Positions 14,801 to 26,060 of a stretch of DNA of 64,000 bases are shown in pieces; within the stretch, counting starts at the first letter, position 1, and each line of letters begins with the position of its first letter. Origin of the DNA: Mya arenaria. Lineage: Eukaryota > Mollusca > Bivalvia > Myida > Myidae. Both the position numbers and the translations under genes were made by a program. The notes beneath the pieces were generated by a model. It had not been told where the DNA came from, did not search any database, and saw nothing but the letters and a program-made list of their open reading frames with translations. Where the stretch lies: assembly GCF_026914265.1 (NCBI RefSeq), contig NC_069130.1:42338429-42402428 (forward strand), written 5' to 3'.

Positions 14801-17800
14801 TTGTTATCGGTAATAAATATCGCCAAAAGCAAAAACACTAAATAACCAAACATACACATAACATAATCACAGTTAAGAATTACGAGGTTATTGTACAAGA
14901 ACAAAACTGCAATTAAAGTATGTCAAAAAACGATTGTACTCCTCAAGCCAGAGTTATGGGCCTTGTTAAAGTGTAACTCACAAGTGCTTTGACTCTGGCA
15001 ACATGTGTACCAAGTTTCCTTTGAATGATATCTTGAACAGTATTTTTGGTTATTGCCAAGTCAAAAGTTATCATACTCTGAGAATGCCAACAACGACACC
15101 CAGACCATGACAATACCTTAACCTTTTTTCATTTAAATGTGGGCATGCAAAAAATGTCAAAATGAGAATCCTGTATCCTGCAAAACATTCTATAAACCGT
15201 ATAAGTTACTAATAAGGTGAAATAAGATCTGTGTTATATTAACTTACCAGCTTCGTAAATCCACTCAAATTCTCCTCCAAAGTCAGCGTCATACAAGCAC
15301 AAAGGCGCGTCAGATGACATGTTATATTGCGGCTTACGCGGATTTTTCTCAATGTTCAGAAGTTCATCAACCACCTGAAAAATTAGTACATGGATTGCTA
15401 TTGTATAAATCTGATAACATATAATCACTATTAATCTGAACATCATTTATAAAAAAAAATACCAATATTTCTAATTTATTTTTCGGTTTCGATTTTAGTT
15501 TTTTCTTTGTTTGATAAAAATTTACATCAAAAATCCGAAATTATTTTGAAGCAAAAATTAGTGTCTCAATTGCAACAAGTATAAAACATTTTGTGAGAAT
15601 TCCATTATTTAAAGCAAAAACGGTTTAATACACCTAAACTTTGCGATGGTAATTGCTATATGGCAAACTTGTTGCATCCATTGATTTGTAAAATTACATT
15701 TCTCCCTTCATTTAAAAAAGTATAAACTATTAACATTAGAGGAGAATTACTAGTATTGAATTGCAATTATTAAAACTAGAGATTGCTCTTTTGAAAGTCC
15801 TTGTCTCCCCTATTGTGTGGTCGTAGCTGAGAAAAAATGAATGATGGACGTGAAATAAGTAATTTTGGACTGGAGACGAACTAACAGTGAAGTTTGGTTT
15901 ATTCACCTGTATTGAATAGTGAAGAGAAAAAAGTGTTGTTGATTAATCTTGGAAAATGTCAACAAAGTTTGCATTGTATTAAGTTTCTTGGCGCAAGTGT
16001 TATTCAATTATTGATCGGAAACCATTTTCAGCTCAAGGTTATTGTGACCTTGACCTTTGACCTACTGATTACAAAATCATTAGGGATCATCTACATGACC
16101 AACTTGCATACCAAGTATTAAGTTCTTGGGTGCAAGTGTTCTTCTGTTACTAAGCGGTAAATGTTACTTCACCTCAAGGTCACGGCAACCTTGACCTTTG
16201 ACCTACTAATCTCAAAATCAATAGGAGTCACATACTAGTCATGACTAACTAGTATACCAAGTATTAAGTTTCTGGGAAAAAGCGTTCTAAAGTTATTGAG
16301 CAGAAACCATTTTTAACTTAAGGTCATTGCCAACATTTTGTTTTTTACCTGAAGGTAACCTTGACCTTTGACCTTTTGATCTCAAAATCAATAGGGGTCA
16401 TCTTCTAGTCATGAACAACTAGCATTCCAAGTATGAAGTTCCTGGACCCAAAGGGTCTGAAGTATTTGAGCGGAAACCAATTCTTCACCTCAAGGTCATG
16501 GTGACCTTGACCTTTGACCTAGTGAACCAAAAATCAATACTAGTCATGACCAACTACTAGCATACCAAATTCCTGGGTCTAAGCGTTCCATCATTATTGA
16601 GCAGAAACGAAGTGTGACGTTCAGACTGACTGACGGACTGATCGACGGACAGGGCCAAAACAATATGTCTCCCCATGAAAGGGGGTGACATAATTACTTG
16701 TATTGACCTTACTTTGTGTGCTTGCATCAATTAGCAAATTTTAAGATGTTTTCTATTAACTAAACACAATGCAAGGGAGATAACTAGACAAAACCAAATA
16801 CATACTTCAACCGATTCTTTCCCTTTGCCAACAAGGAACAGCACAGAGAAGATGCTGCGAATCTGATGCCACAGGAACGCCCTCCCGACGATCGTGAGTT
16901 CGTACATTGTGAATCCGTCATCGGTCTCATCTAGAGTCTTGACTTCAACCTCCATGATTTTTCGAACATAGTTTGTAATGCCATTTTTAACATTGAACTT
17001 GCTGAAGTTGCGGAAGTCATATTCGCCAATCAATTTTTTGCCGGCTTCTTCCATGAGCTGTGTTGAATTAAAAAAATCATAAAATCAGGAAATTTTAAGT
17101 CTTCAGATGATGTTTTTCTCCAAATCAATATTTCATGAAAATCAAACATTTTTTAAAGTCACACTCGTATTTAAATTCAATACATAAACATATATAACAA
17201 ACAAATTTTGAGTAATAAACCTTGCTGCTTACTATATAATGCATTTGTGGAAAATATATTACCGGTAACAAGATTGTAACTGTGTATTTAAAAGATGAAA
17301 ACACACAAATATTAAATGACTGGTGAGTCCAATAGATTTACAATGATCAACTATCATTTCATAAGGTAGATATACAGTGTTTTCTGCACCTTTCTTTCAA
17401 ATTAAACATGCTATCCTTCATAAGAAACATGGTGTTGTATACATGTATATTCTTCCTTTTTGGTAAATTAAAACAATTGAATTAAGTATGGTACATCTTA
17501 TTTTGGAGTAGAAGTGCATCTTCTTAGTTTCCTTTGGAGTTAAACAAGAGCTTAAACAAGAGCTTACAAGTTATTACAACATAAAATTAATCACTCTTGT
17601 TGGCACAAAGTTGTGCGAGTATGTGGTCTTGTTGAGGGGTAAAACAGAGAAAACCCACTTGGTTGGTAACCATGGTAACCAAACATCAAACTCACATGCT
17701 GTTAAACCAACCCAGATTGCCTAGGTCAGAAGGGAGTGTACTGACCAATGGCTAACCGGACATGCTGTTAAACCAACCCAGATTGCCTAGGTCAGAAGGG

Positions 17801-20800
17801 AGTGTACTGACCAATGGCTAACCGGACATGCTTTATCTTTGAGGTAGGGATGCGGGTCTTACAATCAACACATCGTCTTTATCTTCCGAACACATGTGCA
17901 AAGTCATTTTAAAATATGACAAAAATACAGTCAAGACACAAAAAAACTATACGGTATATGCATATATACTATATATAATGTCCAGGGCTGATCTTTATAA
18001 AGCATCTTAAGTCAATTATCATTTAATAACTTAATACAATCTGACATATTTCATTTTCATTGCTTTAATTCAAGATACATAGTTTTATGTAAAAGAACAC
18101 TTAATTCTTTTAATTTGACTATGAACGTTTTGAAAATTGACTCAAATTAAGAAATGACTTGAGATGTTTTATGAATACCGCCCCAGGTTTATTACTTACC
18201 AGTATATTAAGGTCTCCTTTGGGGAAGAAATACTTGTACGTTCTTCTCCTGCAGCTGAACCTGAAATGATACCATTGGTTGACGGTATACCATAGGAATC
18301 CTCTTTCCCCGTTCATCAATGTACTACAAACAAGTGAACTGCTCAGACCTTGCCTGTTTTCAATGTATTATCAAAATATATGTTAAAATTTCAGATTTAT
18401 TGACAATATTAGAGTTTTCCACATCATTAAAGACACCAATGCTATGTGAAAACACCTTCATGTAACTGGGTATACCATATATAGCAGCATTCATACTGGG
18501 TGGACTGTACAATGTTTATTTACAACACCATTGGTCTTTGCCAAATTAAGGGAATCAGTCTTCGTTAGGTTGCAGAAAAAGTGCATCAACAGAATGAAAC
18601 CCAGGTAAGAGCTACCCTTTTCCTAACATGCACCAGCGATGTGACCCTGTAATTTCCCTACCTAAAAACGGGTAGCATTGTCATTTATGAGGCAGTAGAT
18701 GACAGTCAAGAGTCTGCCACAGATCTGCTGTTATATGGGCTTGCTATTAAGTTTTTAAAGCACTACGGTAGTGCTTCCACCTACAGAGCATGGATTTCAT
18801 CCAAGTTATAACTTAAAGCCATAAGTGTTACTGCTAGGGATAAAATGATGATCAAGTGTTGTCAATAATTGCAGGGATCGAATTTAACTTTTTTTGCCAC
18901 TAGCAAGTTTTTGCTAGTGCCATTTTTTTCAACTAGCAAAATGGTTGGTTCCACTAGCAGATATTTAAAGGCTGTTTTACTTCATGTAAGTTGCCAAATA
19001 AACAAGTAGTTTTGTTGTAGCATTATGTACATTGTTTATCAAGTGCACTGAGATAAGAATCAACTATAAACCTTTACATTTTGTTTTTAATTCTTACATA
19101 TATTAAGTCATATACCCAGCTGGGCTAACTAAGCTCCTGGTTACTCAAAAGCCTTGAATCATTAGTAGTAAGTGACTACACAGTCACTCCTCCCCACCTT
19201 AGTTTATACTTTCAAAATGTAAAGTGGGGAGAAGTGTAACAGTCATTATTCTTAGCCATTCAATGCGTCTGAGTAGCCAAGTGCCTGGTAAGTCAAGTTG
19301 GCTAGAGGACCAGACTTGGAGCAGGGGTTCATAGGCTCGAATCCTACACAGAGTAGATGTTTTTCTCTTGAAAATATATATATGTACATTGACATATTTC
19401 GATGGTAATGTATGTTGCACACGTGACCAAAGCATGGAGGATCTAGCCAGTAATATGGGCAGGGTGCGAACTGTTGCTTAGTAAAAAATAAAATAAAAAA
19501 ATACTGTAATGCCTACAGTTGATGTTTTATCGCTGGCGAATTCTTTACAAACATCACACTACACTTTAAACTCAACATTGCCATTATTCTCTTTTGTTGC
19601 ATACAAAAGTTTGGTGTTCAACTCCGTTTCCTATTTTTTAGACGGTTTTTGGTTTGCGACAAAGTACCGACAATTCATGACTTTTCGCTAGGTTTGGTTT
19701 TATTGGAGGGGTTTTCGGTCAATCCCCGCGTCGCTGTCAGCCTTTTCACCTTTCCAGGCATTTTCGCGTAACAAAACGTGGTTAATTTCCACTTCTTTTT
19801 TGGCAGTTGCGAATCACAAACCAGACGAAAACAGTTATCTCTTAGGCGCTTGCTTAAATATTAGATATTAACATTTGAGTATAGCGACAAGCGTCCATAC
19901 ACGGTCACGAGATTATCTTCGAGGCGCTTACTTAAATATCCGATAATACCATTTGTACACACCGACAAGCGTCCATATACCGGGTAACGTGATTATCTAT
20001 TATGCAGTAAACTTGCGGAAAGGGGTTTTTAAAGCGCAAAGGAGAGTTTGAGCGAATTCGACGATTTTATTCGCGGTCGCAAAAATATTCGAGTGCCAGG
20101 ATTTTCTACACGCATTTTACGATTCTTACTCGCATTTTGCGAGTTAGCGACCGTTAAATTCGATCCCTGAATTGATTGCAAAATCTCTGAATCTATCATC
20201 ATATGTGGCGTATTCTTTTAAAAAAGGCAAAATAGTGTACAACAACTGTATTAATAATTTGGTATTCAGCTTAAATATTACTGGTCTTGAATATATTCTT
20301 CTTTACAAACAAAACACAGCAGAAGATTTTGCATTCATGTTTTTACCATTAGTAGTAAACATCAAACAGCAGCTTGTTATTGTTTTGTACCATGAAGTTT
20401 AATCCTCTTTATGAAGTTTTAATTTCAATTGCATATGGAAAATTGATCGAAAGGGTTTGAACGACTATTTCCAATGATCAATTCTGATTTTGTATCAATT
20501 TCAACTCCATCCCCCTTACCTCGCACTGAAGTCTGGGTCTATAGGCGCCCAGGCCAGCACCCTGATGTCCCGTGGTAGGTTCCTGTTCAGCACGTGGCAG
20601 TAACGTATCTCCGTGGTCTTGTCGCCTGTTATAGTTCAATTAATAGGATTTAACCAATATAAAAACGTTACATGTGTTCTTTACACCCTTAGCATCCTAT
20701 TTATTTTCTGCAATTCCCTGCCCTTTATATAACTTGTGCCAATTACTTAATATATTGTTGCATTTAGTCAAATTCTTTCTGAAGAAAAATAATTTGTATC

Positions 20801-23656
20801 AGTTGTTTTTATTTAATCTTTAATGCAGCAGAGTGCAAAAATATAATCGTAAAAAAATATTCTTTGAATAGATATGTTGTAAAAAGTACAAAGCTTATTA
20901 CATGTGGCTCTCTCCCTTGGCTTGAAAAAGTACAAAGCTTATTATATGAGGTTTTCTCCCTTGGATTGAACAGCAAGTTTATATCCTAAATCTGTTATTT
21001 TTTTGTTGTGACGTTATTTCGTTGGAATATTAGGTAATTTATTTGAATATAAGCTAAAGACAATTGTTATTAAGTAAAACAAGCACTAATCCAAGTCTGG
21101 AAATGTTCACTTTGTTTATTCCATGTTAGTTACAAGTTGGTCATATTATGGAATAAATTTCAAATTGGTCTAATTCAATGAGTTACCTGTCCAAATGCAC
21201 TAACACCCTTGTCTGTTCGACCACACCGACTGTAACATGCTGACTCTCTGAAAAATTAGACTCTTAGTAGTCTTACAGTGTTTATATAAAAACCGTTTTA
21301 TTTGTGATTTAAACAAGTTATAAAAAGCCTCAGAGTACAGAAATTGCTTTCATTACCAATTAAAATTTGACATAAGAAGCCAATCGGTTATAAACTTTCA
21401 TCACTTGTAATAGAAAGCGGGGCCATCTTAATAATGAGCGTATGACAACAAATTGTAATGTAAAAAAATCATTTAATTGCTAACATGCAAATTCAAAAAG
21501 ACCACGTTTTAAAAGTATCATTATTTCCACCTTCTGAATGACTAGGGTAATGATACATTATCAAATTTCAGAAGATCAAACTTTTGTCAGAGTAACTGAA
21601 AAATGTGCATACTTGGACTCAATAAGCTTGCACTTTATAAGAGCCTCAAACAGTTCACGTTCAATGGTGTGCTCTGCTTCCTCTGTGCCAGCATATCCTG
21701 TGTAGTCGTGGCCGAGGTACATGACCTTCAGTGCTACATGACGTATGGTGGTGTACCTGTGAAGAAGTCGTTAAAATATATAACATCAGTGCTCCAGCCA
21801 GGATTTGAAAAGGGCAGGGTGGAGTTTTGAAAAGGGCAAGCTACATGAGTCGTGTAGGGACGATTGGGGGTGGTTGTGGGAGGGTTCCACCCCTGTCACA
21901 AGGTTGTTTTTTTTTTGGGGGGGGGGGGGGGGTCTCACCCTAGAATTTGTTTTGTTTTCATACTCAATTTAAATCATTTTCCATGATTTTCAGACTTGAA
22001 CAAAATGGATCTTTTTCTCAAAATTTAGAAGGGTGTGTTTTAATATCAAAATTAAAATTTGTCTTATTGTCTGTGGTATAGTGTGATTGTACTTGACTGG
22101 AGTCATCTTTAGTGCAATGTCACATATTTCTCCTAAAAATCATGTAAAATGAAGAAAAAAACAAAGACAGTTAAACATTTGAAGCAATCACATAAATAAA
22201 TACACAAAAAACGAATATGTAAGGGACGAATGTTAATTTGGTACGTTCAGGATTGGGTACGAATGCTACATTCAGCCTGGCTGTTATTTAATTGTCTTTA
22301 GTAAAATAATGTTAATATGCTGATGTTTTAAAATAAAATGACAATGAAAATCACTGCCCTTGCTTAAAAAGTCACTTATAAAACATAGAACATTGATAAA
22401 ATAACTCCGAAATCCGGTCTGACAAAATGGCGGTTTCGGCGAATTTTGACAAGATCGTGGACATGATAAGTAAACACTATATAAAGCATCAACATATTTT
22501 TGTGGGTTACAAAGAAATTTTCATCATCAGTAATCCTCCTTATGTTAACTTTTGTTAATTTCTGCTTTTTCCTTCTAAGTGTTTAACAATTTATATTTTC
22601 ATATTTAATTACATGATGTATATTTATTATTATTCCGTTACTTTTTATAGTTGATTTATGTTTTTGCCATATTCTATGCCGATCTGCCGATAAACTTTGA
22701 AACTTTGAATCAATATTTTAGAAATAAACTTTCAAAACATTTACTGAATAAGTGATGTATTTGATTGTGTTAGCGCCACTTTTCCTGTGTTTATAAATCG
22801 GCAGTGACCATCTGCTTCAAATCAACACTGTTTAAAATGGCGAGTCTCGTCTGTACAACACAATAAACAATTATTTTAAAATATTTAATTGTGCTTGACA
22901 ACATTTTTCACCATCCCCTCACATTTTCTATAGCATTTTACGAACTTTCTCAATGTATATTCTGATTGGCTGGTATTCAATAGCTCCGCCTCCTGCCGAT
23001 GTTCCCTATTTGGCTTTTCCTAATTATCGGATTAAAAGATGACCGGTTATGAAAACACAGGTCGTCTGCTAACTACACAAATAAACAATTAGCTGTCATA
23101 TGACTTGGTCAAGGCACATGGGAAGATGAAAGGGCAGTACAGCATATTTTAAGCAGTCGGCAATGGGGCAGCATGGTGACATATTACGTAATTTGTCTCA
23201 ATTATGACAGTGGCTGCCGATCTTTAATAATGATTTAAATAGTAAAAAGGGCACAAACGGGATAATTGGCGCTAATAGAGCATTTGTGAAAAGGGCACTA
23301 CTCAAAAAAGGGGCAGGGCGGTAAGAAAAGGGGCAGGGCGCTGCGCCATTGAAAAACGGGCTAGCTGGAGCACTGATTACATTATTACAAATATTTATCA
23401 TATATGTCATGGCTGCACTCAGTTATAAGAATAAAACAACCTGAACATTTTTGTAAACAAACTGAAAGTGAACATTTATTTATACAAAGTAATTTTGATT
23501 TAAGGTGACATACTTGTTGAAGTCAATGGGACGAAACTTCTTTTTCCTCTTCATAGCCATGCGGGGCATATGTGGAGCTACAGAGTTCTCTTCTTTGACG
23601 GCTCTCTGAAGCACCTTCACATGAGTCTCAAGCTGACGGATTCTCGACATCAGCTC
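8837..23656 (-). CDS. PUS3: tRNA pseudouridine(38/39) synthase PUS3, multi-exon, 5' end not located
   Basis: This TruA-family enzyme isomerises U38/U39 in the tRNA anticodon stem. Exons in transcription order are 23514-23656, 21613-21756, 21187-21247, 20520-20625, 18200-18260, 16806-17057, 15248-15374, 11677-11734, 11285-11340, 10142-10249 and 8837-9156. All have GT-AG borders, and phases agree at every junction except one. The N-terminus has a coiled coil (SRIRQLETHVKVLQ), then DFNKYTTIRHVALKVMYLGHDYTGYAG. The exon at 21187 carries the catalytic motif CGRTDKGVSAFGQ, with the nucleophilic Asp in RTDKG. Later blocks are SCRRRTYKYFF, YDFRNFSKF, FLWHQIRSIF and VVDELLNIEKNPRKPQY, all PUS3 hallmarks. 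The C-terminus is an acidic, Lys/Arg-rich tail ending at 8837. Between 21187 and 20625 the frame does not join and the family's VISLDLRS stretch is absent, so one exon is unseen. The first coding exon upstream of 23656 is also unseen. Confidence 0.93.
9324..9635. mobile_element. MITE with TTAA target duplication (family B, copy 1)
   Basis: The termini are TTAA-AGGCGCACAATACAGGC at the left and the reverse complement (tattgtgcgcct-TTAA) at the right. It lies in a PUS3 intron, is about 304 bp between the TTAAs, and has no coding capacity. TTAA duplication with short TIRs is typical of piggyBac-type nonautonomous elements (family inference). A second, more diverged copy lies at 35398-35708. Confidence 0.85.
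10003..10105. repeat. Dispersed repeat, copy 1
   Basis: About 100 bp starting 'atgttccgatgatcaatta' and containing 'attgattggttgggcctgaaa' and 'gacaattaattgtatttgg'. It is matched by 14618-14712 in the same orientation. It is rich in ATTGAT/ATCAAT inverted pairs and could fold on itself. Family unknown. Confidence 0.75.
11068..11250 (+). mobile_element. tRNA-derived SINE remnant
   Basis: A tRNA-like head 'gtgagtggtctagtgattta' (A-box position), then 'caggttcacaaacc' (B-box like), is followed by a body with 'tactggtttctgctcaggca' and 'actcgagagtga'. The body motif also occurs, less decayed, in reverse in the SINE at 24773-25065 ('cctgggcagaaccagtacta'). Decayed copy in a PUS3 intron. Confidence 0.65.
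12351..14466. mobile_element. TIR element hosting a second nested TIR element
   Basis: The outer ends carry inverted GCTCTACTGG (12375-12384) and CCAGTAGAGC (14453-14462), each beside a short palindrome (ggcccataagggcc on the left, ggccttaggcc on the right). Near the right end are 'acggacagacggactcacata' type blocks. There is no transposase frame, so it is nonautonomous. It sits in the PUS3 intron between exons 15248 and 11734. Confidence 0.75.
12659..13884. mobile_element. Nested nonautonomous element with internal ~142-bp repeats
   Basis: The left end is ATGTCTCCCCC (12659-12669) and the right end GGGGGAGACAT (13874-13884), an 11-bp inverted pair. The right end also forms a perfect hairpin with its own copy of atgtctccccc at 13858. 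The interior is a series of diverged repeats of about 140 bp, each with 'gaccttgacctttgaccta', 'gtgaccccaaaaacaatagg' and 'accaagtttggtgaacctag'. The last part has 'cggacggactgacggacta'. No protein is encoded; frames inside are by-products. Confidence 0.85.
14618..14712. repeat. Dispersed repeat, copy 2
   Basis: Matches 10003-10105: 'gatgttctgatgatcgatc', 'attgattggtttggtctgaaa', 'gacaattaattatatttcg'. The similarity stops abruptly after 'tcataatcaatcattgattc'. Confidence 0.75.
15802..16690. mobile_element. Second copy of the tgtctcccc TIR element
   Basis: The left end is TGTCTCCCC at 15802 and the right end 'ccccatgaaagggggtgaca' at 16690. The interior again consists of diverged repeats with 'gaccttgacctttgaccta', 'atcaataggggtcatctact' and 'tcatgaccaactagcatacc', then 'gactgactgacggactgatc'. 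It is shorter and more diverged than the copy at 12659 and lies in the adjacent PUS3 intron. Confidence 0.8.
17545..17830 (-). mobile_element. Decayed tRNA-headed SINE with 66-bp internal duplication
   Basis: Same family as 33029-33259. On the minus strand it runs from a degraded tRNA head (revcomp of 'aatggctaaccgga') through a central block containing revcomp of 'cagagaaaacccactt' to 'ataacttg'. The head region is duplicated in tandem: 17695-17760 equals 17761-17826, period 66. Old copy within a PUS3 intron. Confidence 0.7.
18867..20174. mobile_element. Nonautonomous DNA transposon, 17-bp TIRs, 5-bp target duplication
   Basis: A perfect 17-bp TIR CAGGGATCGAATTTAAC lies at 18872-18888, and its exact reverse complement at 20153-20169. 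The flanking target duplication aattg is at 18867-18871 and 20170-20174. The body is 1298 bp. Inside, near 19250-19350, is a tRNA-like stretch ('aagttggctagaggaccaga', 'ggctcgaatcc'), probably a SINE that landed in the transposon or was carried by it. No transposase is visible. The family is not assigned. Confidence 0.88.
20881..20968. repeat. 44-bp tandem duplication
   Basis: 'aaaaagtacaaagcttatta' occurs at 20881 and 20925, with similar following sequence ('ctctcccttgg' and 'ttctcccttgg'). It is a simple local duplication in the PUS3 intron where the missing exon is expected. Confidence 0.85.
21787..23375. mobile_element. Nonautonomous element with CAGTGCTCCAGC termini
   Basis: The left end is CAGTGCTCCAGC (21787) and the right end GCTGGAGCACTG (23375), a 12-bp inverted pair. 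Subterminal G-rich blocks recur at both ends ('aaaagggcagggtgg' and 'aaaggggcagggcg'). It is 1.59 kb with no transposase frame. CAGTG termini are hAT-like, but I could not find an 8-bp target duplication, so the class is tentative. It lies in the PUS3 intron between exons 23514 and 21756 and includes a 16-base G tract near 21920. Confidence 0.75.
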
Positions 23657-24758
23657 CTGCAAAATTGTACTTAGGTTAATTGCAGGCAATAATAAAAGCA
23701 GTTCCAAGTTTTACTTAATTGGGTAATACTGATAATCATACCAAATAATCAATATAATATATTAGGTCTTCTAGTATAAATTTATTTTGTGAATGTTTCA
23801 TCATAATGCATTTATTATGGTGTGACAAAACTCACAGTTTGTAACTTTTTGCATAAATCACTAGCCTGTTACATATGGTACTTGTGACTCGCTTGCCTTG
23901 ACTTAAAAGGGTAGAACTGGGAAATTTAAAGTTGTCTGGATAAAACTTAGGAAAATAGCTCAATAACCAAGGTGTCTTTTTTGAAAAGAGCTGGGGTATT
24001 GCTAGTCCATATAAACAGCCACTTCAGAGTCTTTTGACAATTTTCGTTTTGGCGACTCTACTTGAAAAATGCCTGTTTGTGAAATATGCAAAATTTACAA
24101 CAGCATCCAATTTCTTTACATTTTCCAGATTCTTTCCGAGAATGACCAATCATATATGCTTGATGTGATCTGGTGTCAACATATTATATATTCATGACTT
24201 CCTATCTGTGACTTTAAGATACGTAATAGTTTCTTGGTAAGAAATACCATAGGATTATTAACCCTAAAATTGACCTCATATGTAGGTTACAGTCAACTAA
24301 TTTTAAAGAAAAAACATCAGCTAATAAGTTAACTTGCATGTAGCTTTGAGCAGGTCAAAACTTTATTGTTTAGTAAATATGTAAAAAAGTTACATACTTA
24401 GAAATAAATTTATAATAATAATACTCTTAATACTGACATTTGTTACACTTTTAGTTTATATTAGTTCAAATAATTGTTGAATGTTTTTTTCAGTCATTCA
24501 ATAATTTATAATGATACTATTATTATGTAAAAAACTTGAATAATGCCAATGCACTATTTTCATTAAGCTTTTTTGCAACATCTTTATAGTTTTAAGAACA
24601 TACTTTTTTATTTTATGTCACAATTAAGCCTGAAATTTGGGTGACATTAGCATTCACCCAGGCTGTCAAATTTTTAAGACTTGGGCTCCTAAGTTAGAAA
24701 AAAGAATCCATTAGGAGGTTGTGCAGCCATCACCTTCAATTATATTTTGTGACTTTGG

Positions 24759-25079
24759 CATTCAAAGGATTAGTGGTGGTGGTGTAAGTAGTTTATACTC
24801 CGGGTCCCGGCATGAGCACATTGAAGGGTCCCAGAGTGAGAGTTCAACCACCGCACACCTATCCTGGGCAGAACCAGTACTAGGTGCCTTCACCTCTGCA
24901 AGGAACTGACAATTTCTGTACGTGCCAGGGGCAGTGGTACAGTGCGAATGGTCGTAGAAAGCATTTCATAACCAATAACAACAGAAGTGACCTGGTCCGC
25001 CCGGGAATCGAACCCGGGTTCAGATTCAGAGTCCAACGCTCTACCGATTGAGCTAACCGGGCGGACATTCAAAGGATTA
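24759..25079 (-). mobile_element. tRNA-headed SINE with 14-bp target-site duplication
   Basis: A direct repeat cattcaaaggatta lies at 24759-24772 and 25066-25079. Between them, on the minus strand, the element starts with a tRNA-like head (A-box region TAGCTCAATCGGTAGAGC, B-box GGTTCGATTCCC), continues with a body containing revcomp of 'cctgggcagaaccagtacta', and ends in a (CCA)n tail next to the left duplication. The perfect duplication and intact head suggest a young insertion. It lies just upstream of the first recognised PUS3 exon. Confidence 0.92.
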
Positions 25080-25144
25080 ATGTGAGGGCTACCTATATAT
25101 GTACAAGTTGAATATAAAAGGATTTAATTAATATACATTTATGT

Positions 25145-25416
25145 TTAAAGCTGCACTCTCACAGATTGAACTTTTTTATTTTTTGTCTTGGAACGAGTCA
25201 TTTTTTTGTTGAAATCAATGCAAACCAGTTATATAATCATATGTTTTATGCCATAAAACATTAATTTTCAAACGAAAATATGAAAATCTGTGATCTGATT
25301 TTTTGTCAGCAACCTTATATCATTGGCTTACAGATATTTATGCAAATAGTTGCTCTTTCCAAGACAAAAAATAAAAAAAGTTGTAAAAATGGTATATCTA
25401 TGAGAGTGCAGCTTTA
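25145..25416. mobile_element. MITE with TTAA target duplication (family A, copy 1)
   Basis: TTAA (25145-25148) is followed by AGCTGCACTCTCA; the right end is GAGAGTGCAGCT then TTAA (25413-25416). The arms extend about 50 bp with 'ttttttattttttgtctt' and its complement, so the element can fold into a long hairpin. Copy 2 is at 35072-35393. No coding. Confidence 0.9.
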
Positions 25417-26060
25417 AAAGTTTTTTTTGAAAGGTTCTTAATTAATTTCATTACTTTTGTTATAACAAAAGAATAAGTAATGTTTGAATAATTGATTTGC
25501 AAGTAAATGCACATAAAGAGAGCACTATTAAATCTATGGAAGAAAACATCACCCAAACCCCTTCATGATACCTCTGAATATTAAACAGCAATTGCGCATC
25601 ATAATTAAGAATTGATTGCTCTGTTTCCCATCATTATATTACTAATTTAGCCAAGATACCTTGAATAACATTTCATGTATACCTAAAACAGTAAACCTAG
25701 AGTAATTAACCACTTTTTATACCCATTAGAATTGTAATGGGTAACATTAGGATGTTTTCTTAAGGTCATCAATCAAGTAAGCTTGTCATACGGTGACAAT
25801 GTATAACCGACATAACCATCTTAGAAAAGGGTAAGCTTAAAATAGCTTGTCATGTTACTTGAACATGGATACAAGTTGTTTAGTCTGTAAGGCGAAGTTA
25901 ACGCACTCTAACAGGAAACTGCAATTATAAATGTCGGGAAACCAGGAGTGTACCGCAATATTTGCACACATCAGATATTTAAGTCAAGTATAAAAGGGTA
26001 AACCATTTCCCTGACATATTCCAAAGAGGTCACTTACAGGGTTACCTATTTTCCGGGACT

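Noticed and set aside
19199-19435. 78-residue minus-strand ORF
   Set aside because: Lies across a tRNA-like segment inside a nonautonomous transposon.
24992-25065. Functional tRNA gene (CTG anticodon) on the minus strand
   Set aside because: The acceptor and D-arm spacing is wrong, and the sequence is the head of a SINE enclosed by a 14-bp target duplication.
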